Assembly (NCBI GenBank): GCA_023474975.1
Contig: JAMCXE010000007.1
Span: forward strand, 1 to 10,408
Length of the DNA: 10,408 bases
Source of the DNA: Patescibacteria group bacterium
Lineage (GTDB): Bacteria > Patescibacteriota > Minisyncoccia > UBA6257 > 02-FULL-45-10c
Direction: 5' to 3'
The first letter of the stretch is position 1. Each line of letters begins with the position of its first letter. Shown here piece by piece: positions 1-6,172 of the stretch. The notes under the pieces were generated by a model. That model had not been told where the DNA came from and searched no databases. It worked only from the letters and a program-made list of their open reading frames with translations. The position numbers and the translations under genes are program-made.

Positions 1-354
1 ATATGTATGGATATTGTCAATATCGGCGAAGCTTTTTTCTAAAGAGCTTTTTTGAGCCACGATATCGGAAAATTGATGCTCGAGAGTCTCTTCTCGTTTA
101 ACAAGACGATCTTCGAACTTAATCAATTGAGCCTTGGCTTCCTTTTCTTCTTTTTTAACTTCTTCCAATAATAAAGCCGCTTTATCCTTAGCCTCCAAAA
201 CGACAGCTCTGGCCTGAGTCTGCGCCTCCTCCATTTTTAATTTTATTTTCTCCTCCGCCGAACCTATCTGTTTAGATACTATAAGATGACGGATAAAATA
301 TCCCAAACCTACCGCTATGACTAAAAAAAGCCAAAAGAATGGATTTAAAAACAT
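1..354 (-). CDS. rny: Ribonuclease Y, N-terminal part (runs off the left edge)
   Basis: RNase Y is a membrane-anchored endoribonuclease that starts mRNA turnover in bacteria lacking RNase E. Only the first 118 residues are visible. They begin MFLNPFFWLFLVIAVGLGYF, one N-terminal membrane helix at about residues 5-26. A long charged heptad-like region rich in Glu, Lys, Ala and Gln follows (about 33-112, including LLEEVKKEEKEAK and LVKREETLEHQ). This matches the family layout of TM helix, coiled coil, KH domain and HD domain; the KH and HD domains lie outside the window. The start is the first ATG before the hydrophobic segment, with no clear Shine-Dalgarno. The gene is divergent from gpmI across 246 bases. 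The last six codons at the window edge (DNIHTY) lie in a 23-nt inverted repeat and may not be true RNase Y sequence. Identification rests on architecture and the REETL-type coiled coil, so it is good but not certain. Confidence 0.8.
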   Translation of the reverse strand, partial: MFLNPFFWLFLVIAVGLGYFIRHLIVSKQIGSAEEKIKLKMEEAQTQARAVVLEAKDKAALLLEEVKKEEKEAKAQLIKFEDRLVKREETLEHQFSDIVAQKSSLEKSFADIDNIHTY

Positions 355-381
355 TTTTTATATTGTTCTCTAAGTATTTCA

Positions 382-395
382 TATGCTTAAGCATA
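382..395. promoter_or_regulatory. 14-bp perfect palindrome upstream of rny
   Basis: TATGCTTAAGCATA is a perfect 14-bp palindrome, 27 bases upstream of the RNase Y start codon in the divergent region. On the minus strand it is preceded by TG (TGTATGCT), which resembles an extended -10 element, so it could be an operator overlapping the rny promoter. The symmetry is seen directly; the operator role is inference. Confidence 0.4.
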
Positions 396-408
396 CAATG
401 CCAAATCG

Positions 409-489
409 TGAATTTATTAAGAATGCCTAAAAATATTGACAATATCCATACATATCCACGTTTTTAACATTTTTTGAATTTATTAGGAA
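409..489. repeat. Imperfect 15-nt direct repeat in the rny-gpmI intergenic region
   Basis: TGAATTTATTAAGAA (409-423) and TGAATTTATTAGGAA (475-489) agree at 14 of 15 positions with a 66-base period. Both lie in the divergent promoter region. They could be paired regulator sites, or chance in A+T-rich DNA. Confidence 0.35.
433..455. repeat. 23-nt sequence whose exact reverse complement is window positions 1-23
   Basis: These 23 bases, starting ATATTGACAATATCC, are the exact reverse complement of the first 23 bases of the window; the match stops at position 24. The left half (433-445) is itself a palindrome around a central base. One copy is intergenic and the other falls in the RNase Y reading frame, which suggests a contig-edge inversion artefact or a real inverted repeat. 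Confidence 0.75.
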
Positions 490-535
490 CCGATTAATGA
501 TCTTAAAAAAATTAATTATTTTACGATATTTGTAT

Positions 536-541
536 TATAAT
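536..541 (+). promoter_or_regulatory. Candidate -10 box for gpmI
   Basis: A perfect TATAAT lies 59 bases before the gpmI start. The -35 position at normal spacing (about 512-518) is A/T-only and not a good TTGACA match, so support comes from the -10 box alone. Confidence 0.4.
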
Positions 542-600
542 TAACAAGTAAACTTTGGTCAAACAAAAATAAATTTTCTTTTAATAAAAAACCGGCAAAA

Positions 601-2151
601 ATGAAAAGACAAATAGTTTTAGCAATTCTGGATGGATGGGGTATTGGCAAAAAAGACGGCTCCAATCCGATCCATATACAAGGAACCCCAAATATAGATT
701 ATATAAAGAGTCATTTTCCGGCCGGAGCTATCCAGGCGTCGGGAATTGCCGTTGGCCTTCCCTGGGAAGAAGAAGGGAACAGCGAAGTGGGACACCTTAC
801 ACTTGGAGCCGGAAGAGTTATTTTTCAACATTATCCAAGAATAAGTATGGCTATACGCGACGGATCATTTTTTAAAAACAAAGTTCTTTTGGACTTGGTT
901 GATTTTGTTAAAAAAAATAACGGTACGCTTAATCTCGCCGGACTCATGACCGGAGCGAACGTTCACGCCTCCCTCGAACATCTGCTTGCGCTGATAGAAT
1001 TCGCAAAAAGAAATAATGTTCCTAAGGTTAATTTACATTTATATACAGATGGTAAAGACAGTCCCCTGCAATCCGCGGGGGGCCTTCTCTCGGAAATAGA
1101 GAAAGTTCTGACGCCGAATATAAAGATCGCGAGCATAATAGGCCGCTACTATGCAGAAGACAGGGACCAGCATTGGGACAGAACCCAAAAAGCTTACAAT
1201 ACCCTGACGGGGGAAGGACCGATGACAAATGACTATATGGCCTTAATAGCATCCAATTATAAAAAAAATCTAAGCGATGAATATATAGAGCCTCACCTTA
1301 TAGGCCCGGAAAATAACGGCATTAAAGACGGAGACGGCCTATTCTTCTTTGATTTTAGAGAAGATAGCATTAGACAAATAGTCGAGCCGTTTATAAATCC
1401 TGATTTTCAAAGATTTCCCGTCAAAAAATTCACCAACTTATATATAGCAACGATGACCGAATATTCGTCAATGTTTAATTTGCCGGTAGCATTTCCCCAG
1501 CAAAAAGTAGATAACCCACTGGGAAAGATACTTTCGGAAAACGGCAAATCGCAACTGCGCATCGCCGAAACCGACAAATATGCTCACGTTACAGTTTTCT
1601 TTAATGGCCTACAAGACAAAACATTCCTAAATGAATTTAGGATCCTGGTACCCTCAAAGAAAGTCGTTAAAAAAGAAGAGGCGCCAGAAATGATGGCAAG
1701 CGAAATAACCTCAAGAGTAATGCAGGCCCTAGACGAAAATTCTTTCGATTTTATTCTGATAAATTATGCCAATGGAGATATGATGGGGCACACTGGAAAT
1801 TTTGATGCGGGAATGAAAGCTGTAAAAACGATCGACGAAGAAATGAGAAAACTTTCCCAAAAAGTCCTCGAAAATAATGATATTTTAATAATCACGGCCG
1901 ACCACGGAAATGTAGAAAAAATGATGGATCCGCTAACAGCGATGCCGACCACCGGTCACGACACTTCTCCGGTACCGGTTTATATCATCGCTAATGAATT
2001 TTACAGAAATAAAACAGCCGAAGAAGTAGAAGAGTCCGAAAGTGAAGTCGTCGGTATGTTATCCGACATAGCCCCAACCATATTAAAACTTATGGGAATA
2101 CCCAAACCCCCGGAAATGACCGGACAAGATCTCTTGCCACTTCTAAGATAG
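601..2151 (+). CDS. gpmI: 2,3-bisphosphoglycerate-independent phosphoglycerate mutase
   Basis: Interconverts 3- and 2-phosphoglycerate in lower glycolysis through a phosphoserine intermediate; cytosolic, normally with two Mn ions. At 516 residues it is of normal length. Family motifs appear in order: ILDGWG with metal-binding Asp11; GNSEVGHLTLGAGR with catalytic Ser61; a VH..LEHL segment near 122 in place of the usual GGVHSH; LYTDGKDSP (usual DGRDTP); GRYYAEDRDQHWDR for substrate binding; DFREDSIRQ; ATMTEY; AETDKYAHVTVFFNG; NYANGDMMGHTG; TADHGN; and TGHDTSPVP. All metal-ligand and phosphatase-domain motifs are present, so the enzyme should be active. The start is the ATG giving the canonical N-terminus. 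No Shine-Dalgarno precedes it, and a TATAAT lies 59 bases upstream. It appears to be the first gene of the plus-strand run. A GHMP or dPGM alternative is excluded by the motifs. Confidence 0.97.
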   Translation: MKRQIVLAILDGWGIGKKDGSNPIHIQGTPNIDYIKSHFPAGAIQASGIAVGLPWEEEGNSEVGHLTLGAGRVIFQHYPRISMAIRDGSFFKNKVLLDLVDFVKKNNGTLNLAGLMTGANVHASLEHLLALIEFAKRNNVPKVNLHLYTDGKDSPLQSAGGLLSEIEKVLTPNIKIASIIGRYYAEDRDQHWDRTQKAYNTLTGEGPMTNDYMALIASNYKKNLSDEYIEPHLIGPENNGIKDGDGLFFFDFREDSIRQIVEPFINPDFQRFPVKKFTNLYIATMTEYSSMFNLPVAFPQQKVDNPLGKILSENGKSQLRIAETDKYAHVTVFFNGLQDKTFLNEFRILVPSKKVVKKEEAPEMMASEITSRVMQALDENSFDFILINYANGDMMGHTGNFDAGMKAVKTIDEEMRKLSQKVLENNDILIITADHGNVEKMMDPLTAMPTTGHDTSPVPVYIIANEFYRNKTAEEVEESESEVVGMLSDIAPTILKLMGIPKPPEMTGQDLLPLLR

Positions 2152-2181
2152 CAAACGGACAATTAGTATAAATTTCTTAAT

Positions 2182-2189
2182 CCCCCCCC
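2182..2189. repeat. C8 homopolymer tract
   Basis: Eight consecutive C residues in otherwise A+T-rich intergenic DNA, between gpmI and the next gene. A tract like this is prone to slippage in replication and in sequencing. It is outside the coding frames, so any effect would be on spacing of an upstream promoter or on assembly accuracy. Confidence 0.6.
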
Positions 2190-2272
2190 TTGCAAATTTA
2201 GATAAAAATGTTAAAAATAAGATATATGGAAAAAATAAATATCAACAAAATAATTGAAGAGGCAAACTCAAG

Positions 2273-2280
2273 AAAGGAGG
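2273..2280 (+). promoter_or_regulatory. Strong Shine-Dalgarno deciding a start
   Basis: AAAGGAGG, five bases before ATG 2286. It sits inside the longer open frame and is the main argument for the 108-residue form of the downstream hypothetical protein. Confidence 0.6.
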
Positions 2281-2285
2281 AACTT

Positions 2286-2612
2286 ATGAACAATAGTGGA
2301 GATAAAAAAGAAAAACCGATAGACAAATTAGACCTCTTAATTATTAATTGCGACCTAAACAACTGGGAGGGCGTTTTAAAGGATGTTAAAAAAATAACTG
2401 CAGAAAATCCTGATCTGATCAGCGAATTCTTCGAAATAATGAACGACCAAAAAAGGATATATCATTCGGAAAAAAAGAAGGCCGATGAAATAATCAATGA
2501 ACAAGAAAGATTGAAAGAGTTGGTAAAATGGGATAATAAATTAAGAGCTCTTGCTAATTTGGCCAAAGCGATCGACAGAAGGGGGGCTGATAGAGATACA
2601 GAAGAAGAATAA
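2286..2612 (+). CDS. Small charged helical protein of unknown function
   Basis: Not recognised. From this start it is 108 residues, soluble-looking, with no signal peptide or membrane segment. It has a predicted helical N-half (LDLLIINCDLNNWEGVLKDV, then ISEFFEIMNDQ), a very charged coiled-coil-like stretch (SEKKKADEIINEQERLKELV), and an acidic tail ending in DTEEE. The reading frame stays open upstream to ATGs at 2226 and 2208, which would give 128 or 134 residues. I chose 2286 because AAAGGAGG at 2273-2280 lies five bases before it, the only strong Shine-Dalgarno among the plus-strand genes here. The longer forms remain possible. It ends two bases before the next ATG, so it is probably co-transcribed with the holin-like gene. 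A G6 run lies near its 3' end (2581-2586). No function is assigned. Confidence 0.7.
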   Translation: MNNSGDKKEKPIDKLDLLIINCDLNNWEGVLKDVKKITAENPDLISEFFEIMNDQKRIYHSEKKKADEIINEQERLKELVKWDNKLRALANLAKAIDRRGADRDTEEE

Positions 2613-2614
2613 TA

Positions 2615-2980
2615 ATGAGATTTTTATCAAAAATAATATTTCACTTTCTAATAAACGCAGTAGCCCTTATAGCTGCTTCTTATTTTGTTCCGGGTTTTTA
2701 TATAACCAGGGATCCGGAAAATCTTCTAATACTAACGGCGATATTCACAATTATAAGCATTTTTTTAAAACCCATATTAAATCTAATTTTTTCACCGTTT
2801 ATCTTTTTAACGCTGGGCTTGTTTAGTTTGGTGATCAATGCTATCATATTAAAACTTCTTGATATCTGGTCATCCAATATCACTATTTCTAGCATTCAGG
2901 CGCTGATATACTCCACGATCATAATTACCGCAGTAAATTTACTATTAAACTTCATCGCAAAATCATCTTTTAAAGAATAA
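2615..2980 (+). CDS. DUF360 / Phage_holin_4_2 family four-helix membrane protein
   Basis: A 121-residue very hydrophobic protein matching the Phage_holin_4_2 (DUF360) family. It is found in many bacterial chromosomes and its function is generally unknown, so despite the name it is not evidence of a prophage. Family signatures are NAVALIAASYFVPGF at about 14-28 and the core IFLKPILNLIFSPFIFLTLG followed by LFSLVINAIILKLLD (about 49-84). Membrane segments lie at roughly 6-27, 36-54, 55-82 and 93-115. Polar loops are short and the tail is basic (AKSSFKE). It starts two bases after the preceding stop and ends five bases before secG, consistent with one transcript. Length is normal for the family. 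Membership is secure and role unknown. Confidence 0.88.
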   Translation: MRFLSKIIFHFLINAVALIAASYFVPGFYITRDPENLLILTAIFTIISIFLKPILNLIFSPFIFLTLGLFSLVINAIILKLLDIWSSNITISSIQALIYSTIIITAVNLLLNFIAKSSFKE

Positions 2981-2985
2981 CTCAT

Positions 2986-3210
2986 ATGTCTATCATATCT
3001 ATTGCCCAAATAATTATCTCTATCCTTCTGATCGCAGCGATCCTTATTCAAGAAAGATCCTCTGGCCTATCTGGAATTTTTGGCGGAGGTGGAAGCGAGT
3101 TTTATCACACCAGGCGCGGATTAGAAAGGGTCATGTTTTGGGGAACGATAGCTTTGGTAATAGCATTCGCAGTTCTGTCTATTTACTCGAGTCTCATTCT
3201 GAAGGGATAA
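2986..3210 (+). CDS. secG: Preprotein translocase subunit SecG
   Basis: SecG is the small accessory subunit of the SecYEG protein-export channel in the inner membrane. The 74-residue product has the family layout. A first membrane helix at about 5-21 (AQIIISILLIAAILIQERS) is followed by a Gly/Ser-rich cytoplasmic loop (GLSGIFGGGGSEFYHTRRGLE), and a second helix spans about 50-70. The IQERSSGLSGIFGGGG segment corresponds to the conserved LLQ...GGLG/GGG region. It is at the short end for the family and lacks the Ala/Ser-rich tail seen in proteobacterial SecG. It lies five bases after the holin-like gene and is followed by a 208-base gap, so it may end this part of the transcript, though I see no clear intrinsic terminator. 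Confidence 0.9.
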   Translation: MSIISIAQIIISILLIAAILIQERSSGLSGIFGGGGSEFYHTRRGLERVMFWGTIALVIAFAVLSIYSSLILKG

Positions 3211-3303
3211 TTTTATTCACCAAGAAATTAATTTATTATTTTTACAGATACTATCTTGTTTTTACATCCCTGCATTGAAACTCCTTAGGCTGCAAAATGA
3301 TAT

Positions 3304-3384
3304 AGATCCGACACACTTCAAATAAAAACATTGGTCTTAATATGACTAATACCGAAGATCTTTTATAAGATCGAACCCGGATCT
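3304..3384 (+). promoter_or_regulatory. Possible three-helix structured leader upstream of the substrate-binding protein
   Basis: Three pairings nest in 81 bases. An outer helix joins AGATCCG (3304-3310) with CGGATCT (3378-3384). Inside are two hairpins: TTGGTC/GACTAA with one G-U pair and a 7-base loop (3331-3349), and GATCTT/AAGATC with a TTAT loop (3357-3372). This would form a three-way junction ending 34 bases before the start codon. The pairings are seen directly. With 6-7 bp arms, chance is not excluded, and I recognise no known riboswitch consensus. Confidence 0.3.
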
Positions 3385-3418
3385 GCTAAAGAATAATATA
3401 AAAACGCAAAAAGACGGC

Positions 3419-5068
3419 ATGTTTTTAAAAAAAATAATTCAGGCACTAACTAAAAATGAAAAAGTGGTGATTTTTATCGCCATAGGAATATTTTTTATCT
3501 CCGGAATTTTATGGTTGGGAAATTTTTTCAACAAGAATACGGTTGCCGTACCAGTCGGAAGCAGCAAATACACAGAAGGGATAGTTGGGCAGCCAAAATT
3601 CATAAATCCCGTCATAAGCAACACCGATACGGATAGAGACCTTTCGCAATTGATATATGCAGACCTAACCGACCTGATCGATCATTATACGGTAAGCAAC
3701 GATGGAAAAACCTGGGATGTATTTCTTAAAGATGGGTTATTATGGAGCGACAATAAGCCGCTAAATAGCGACGACGTTGTCTTTACCGTAGAAACGATCC
3801 AGGATCCAGAAGCCAATTCTCCGCTATTTTCTACTTGGCAAGGAATAGTTGTCAGCCGAATAAGCGAATTAGAGCTGGAGTTTAATCTTAGAAATCCATA
3901 TTCGTTCTTTCTCAGCAACTTAAAAAATCTGGAAATAATACCAAAGCATATTTTCAGCACTATACCATCCGCCAATCTCAAGCTTTCTAATTATAATTTA
4001 GAACCTATTAGCAGCGGACCGTACAAATACGTCAACTACGCCTTAAGACGCGATGGTTTTATAACCGAATATAATTTTGAGACCAACCCAAACTATGCGG
4101 GTAAAAAACCCTTTATAAATCAAATATCTATAAAATTCTTTCAGGGAACTAATGAGCTCATCGATGCTTTTAATTCCAGAAATATAGATGGATTCGGTAA
4201 TTTGAATCCAAAAGATATTGATAAAATAAAAATAAGCAATAAAATAACCGAACTGAGAATGCCGCGGTATTACGCCATATTCTTCAATCAAAATTCAAAT
4301 GACGCGCTTAAAGATATATCTGTTCGCGAAGCGTTAAACTTGGCAACGGATAAAAATAAGCTTGTATCCGAAATTTTTAACGGCAAAGCCGATGTGGTCA
4401 ACCAGCCCATCATGCCCTCCGTTGAAGGATATGACGGCCAAATCGGTTCTGAACAATTTTCTTTGGATGCCGCTTCCACGTTATTAGATAAAGGAGGCTG
4501 GCTTATTAATAGCAGTACCGGAATAAGAGAAAAGAAAATAGGAAAAAGCGTGGTAACCCTGGATCTCCAAATGATCGTTCCGCAAATACAATTCTTATCC
4601 GATGCCGCCGACATAATACAAAACGACTGGCAAAAAATAGGGGTAAAACTATCTCTTATTAAACTGGATCCAAATGATATAACCCAAGAAATAATAAAAA
4701 CAAGAAATTATCAAATGTTAATGTTTGGAAATATACTAGGGAATGATCCGGACATATTTTCCTTCTGGCATTCTTCAGAAAGATTTTATCCGGGCTTGAA
4801 TTTGGCCCTATTCCAAGACAACAAAGCGGATACTTTAATTGAAACGATCAGACAAGAATCTGATGCGGGAAAGAGATTGGGCGAGATCGAAGATTTGCAA
4901 AAAGAAATAGACAGCCAAAAACCGGCAGTATTTCTCTTTTCTCCTTATTACCTGTACGTTTCCGTAAAAAATCTGAGTGGCTTAGATAATAAAACACTAG
5001 TGACGCCCTCTGATAGGTTTAAAAATATCAGTGAATGGTATCTTCAAACCACAAGAGTATTTAAATAG
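3419..5068 (+). CDS. Membrane-anchored ABC-type substrate-binding protein, family 5 (peptide/nickel type)
   Basis: Extracytoplasmic solute-binding protein of the SBP_bac_5 (DppA/OppA-like) family, 549 residues, normal length. The N-terminus has a hydrophobic helix at about 15-37 (VVIFIAIGIFFISGILWLG) with no lipobox Cys after it, so it is probably held by an uncleaved anchor. The mature domain begins with EGIVGQPKFINPVISNTDTD and RDLSQLIYADL. It continues with DGKTWDVFLKDGLLWSDNKP and DDVVFTVETIQDP, the family core, then GPYKY, RMPRYYAIFFNQN, and DISVREALNLATDKNKLV, the typical second-lobe start. The C-lobe holds DADIIQNDWQKIGVKLSLI and a segment ending in DPDIFSFWHSS. No permease or ATPase gene is in the window, so the transporter partners are elsewhere or absent. 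Substrate is unknown; oligopeptide is the family default. It is 11 bases from the downstream isomerase gene, suggesting co-transcription. Confidence 0.9.
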   Translation: MFLKKIIQALTKNEKVVIFIAIGIFFISGILWLGNFFNKNTVAVPVGSSKYTEGIVGQPKFINPVISNTDTDRDLSQLIYADLTDLIDHYTVSNDGKTWDVFLKDGLLWSDNKPLNSDDVVFTVETIQDPEANSPLFSTWQGIVVSRISELELEFNLRNPYSFFLSNLKNLEIIPKHIFSTIPSANLKLSNYNLEPISSGPYKYVNYALRRDGFITEYNFETNPNYAGKKPFINQISIKFFQGTNELIDAFNSRNIDGFGNLNPKDIDKIKISNKITELRMPRYYAIFFNQNSNDALKDISVREALNLATDKNKLVSEIFNGKADVVNQPIMPSVEGYDGQIGSEQFSLDAASTLLDKGGWLINSSTGIREKKIGKSVVTLDLQMIVPQIQFLSDAADIIQNDWQKIGVKLSLIKLDPNDITQEIIKTRNYQMLMFGNILGNDPDIFSFWHSSERFYPGLNLALFQDNKADTLIETIRQESDAGKRLGEIEDLQKEIDSQKPAVFLFSPYYLYVSVKNLSGLDNKTLVTPSDRFKNISEWYLQTTRVFK

Positions 5069-5079
5069 CGCTTAAAAAT

Positions 5080-6027
5080 ATGGACCAGTTCAAAAATGGA
5101 ATAATGCGCTTAAAATACCAGCTTTCTCTAAAAGCTATAGATTTTTCCAATTTAGAAAACCTTGGCAATGCTGATGCCGATGCCATAATAATTATCGGAA
5201 TGGGCGGGTCGGGACAAGTTGGAGATATAATATCAGGGCTCAAAAGAGAGCTGAATATTCCAGTTCCGATATTGGTCTGGAAAAATTCGGGCGTGCCGCA
5301 AACTAATTATGTTAAACCATTCTTTATATTCATATCCTTTTCCGGAAATACCAAAGAAACTCTAAGTGGATTCAACGAGGTAAAAAATAAAGCGATTGTT
5401 TGCTCCGGAGGAAAACTGCTGGATATGGCCAATAAAAAAAATGTGCCCATAGCACATTTCAAGAATCCGGGCATCAAGCCCAGACAAGGCGGAGGATTTA
5501 TGTTCTATGGAGCGATGGGAATAATAAAAAAAATATTTCCCAAAACAAAGATCGAGAATATAGTTCTTACCGAAAACGAAAAGCAGGGCAGACTTATAGC
5601 CGAAAAAATAAAAAACGAGGTAGTCCTTATATATGGATCACAAAAAAATGAATATCTGTGCTATAACTGGAAAACAAGACTTAATGAAACCCCGAAAAAT
5701 CCGGCATTTTCAGGAACAATTCCCGAGATCTGCCACAATGAAATAGAAATTTTTGAAAATAAAAATTTTTTATCGAAAATTAAAGTGATCTTTATAGAAG
5801 ACGATTCAGACAAAAATATCGTAAAGGATACCGTAAAAAAGATAAAGCTCGTGTTTAAGAATAATAAAATTCGATTTATATCAATAAAGCTTAAGGGCAA
5901 AAACCAATTGACCAAGGCATGGAATGCGCTATTTCTAGCTGATTGGGTTAGTTATTATCTAGCGAAAGAAAATAAATTGGATCCGGCAAGAACAAACTTG
6001 ATCGACGAACTCAAATCATTGAAATAA
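5080..6027 (+). CDS. Bifunctional phosphoglucose/phosphomannose isomerase (SIS-domain type)
   Basis: Interconverts glucose-6-phosphate or mannose-6-phosphate with fructose-6-phosphate in the cytosol, feeding glycolysis and sugar-nucleotide synthesis. The 315-residue product matches the short archaeal-type PGI/PMI family, not classical Pgi. Motifs in order are GMGGSG at 40-45 and SFSGNTKET at 86-94 (sugar-phosphate loops of the first SIS domain), PR at 134-135, WKTRLNE ending in Glu203, and PEICHNEIEIFE with His219. The C-terminus has DPARTNLIDELK. Arg135, Glu203 and His219 fall at the positions I recall for the catalytic residues of the Pyrobaculum enzyme. The residue I recall as Thr291 there, linked to mannose-6-phosphate activity, is Ser here. 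The gene starts 11 bases after the binding-protein stop and is followed by tRNA-Leu. Activity on both sugars is inferred from the family. Confidence 0.9.
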   Translation: MDQFKNGIMRLKYQLSLKAIDFSNLENLGNADADAIIIIGMGGSGQVGDIISGLKRELNIPVPILVWKNSGVPQTNYVKPFFIFISFSGNTKETLSGFNEVKNKAIVCSGGKLLDMANKKNVPIAHFKNPGIKPRQGGGFMFYGAMGIIKKIFPKTKIENIVLTENEKQGRLIAEKIKNEVVLIYGSQKNEYLCYNWKTRLNETPKNPAFSGTIPEICHNEIEIFENKNFLSKIKVIFIEDDSDKNIVKDTVKKIKLVFKNNKIRFISIKLKGKNQLTKAWNALFLADWVSYYLAKENKLDPARTNLIDELKSLK

Positions 6028-6042
6028 TATATTAAGATATAT

Positions 6043-6129
6043 GCCCAGGTGGCGAAACTGGCAGACGCACACGCTTCAGGTGCGTGCGACCGTAAGGTCT
6101 TGCGGGTTCAAATCCCGCCCTGGGCACCA
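6043..6129 (+). tRNA. tRNA-Leu (anticodon CAG), CCA encoded
   Basis: A complete class II tRNA. The acceptor stem GCCCAGG (6043-6049) pairs perfectly with CCTGGGC (6119-6125). Then come discriminator A and a genome-encoded CCA (6127-6129). The D arm has GCG/CGC, and the anticodon stem CACGC/GCGTG holds the loop TTCAGGT with anticodon CAG at 6077-6079, reading CUG leucine codons. A long variable arm (GACC-GTAA-GGTC) supports leucine identity. The T arm is GCGGG-TTCAAAT-CCCGC. It lies 15 bases after the isomerase stop and 43 bases before RNase J on the same strand. No strong separate promoter is seen, so it is probably processed from a longer transcript. Confidence 0.97.
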
Positions 6130-6130
6130 C

Positions 6131-6152
6131 ATTTAAAGTCGAAACTTTAAAT
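6131..6152 (+). promoter_or_regulatory. Perfect 9-bp hairpin between tRNA-Leu and RNase J
   Basis: ATTTAAAGT (6131-6139) pairs with ACTTTAAAT (6144-6152) around a CGAA loop. It begins one base after the tRNA CCA and ends 20 bases before the RNase J start. No T tract follows on either strand, so it is not an intrinsic terminator. Once the tRNA is released, this hairpin would be at the extreme 5' end of the RNase J mRNA. Confidence 0.6.
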
Positions 6153-6172
6153 ACAATTAAAAAAATAAAAAA

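Noticed and set aside
436..441. TTGACA as a -35 box for gpmI
   Set aside because: No acceptable -10 lies 15-19 bases downstream, and the TATAAT at 536 is far away. The hexamer is part of the 23-nt inverted repeat.
2551..2826. 91-residue plus-strand ORF overlapping two genes
   Set aside because: It is in a shifted frame across the hypothetical and DUF360 genes, both of which are better supported.
2615..2980. Phage holin as a sign of a prophage
   Set aside because: The DUF360 family is common in bacterial chromosomes, and there are no phage genes, integrase or att-like repeats nearby.
6043..6129. tRNA-Leu as an integration (att) site
   Set aside because: No integrase and no repeat of the tRNA 3' end elsewhere in the window; the downstream gene is a housekeeping nuclease.
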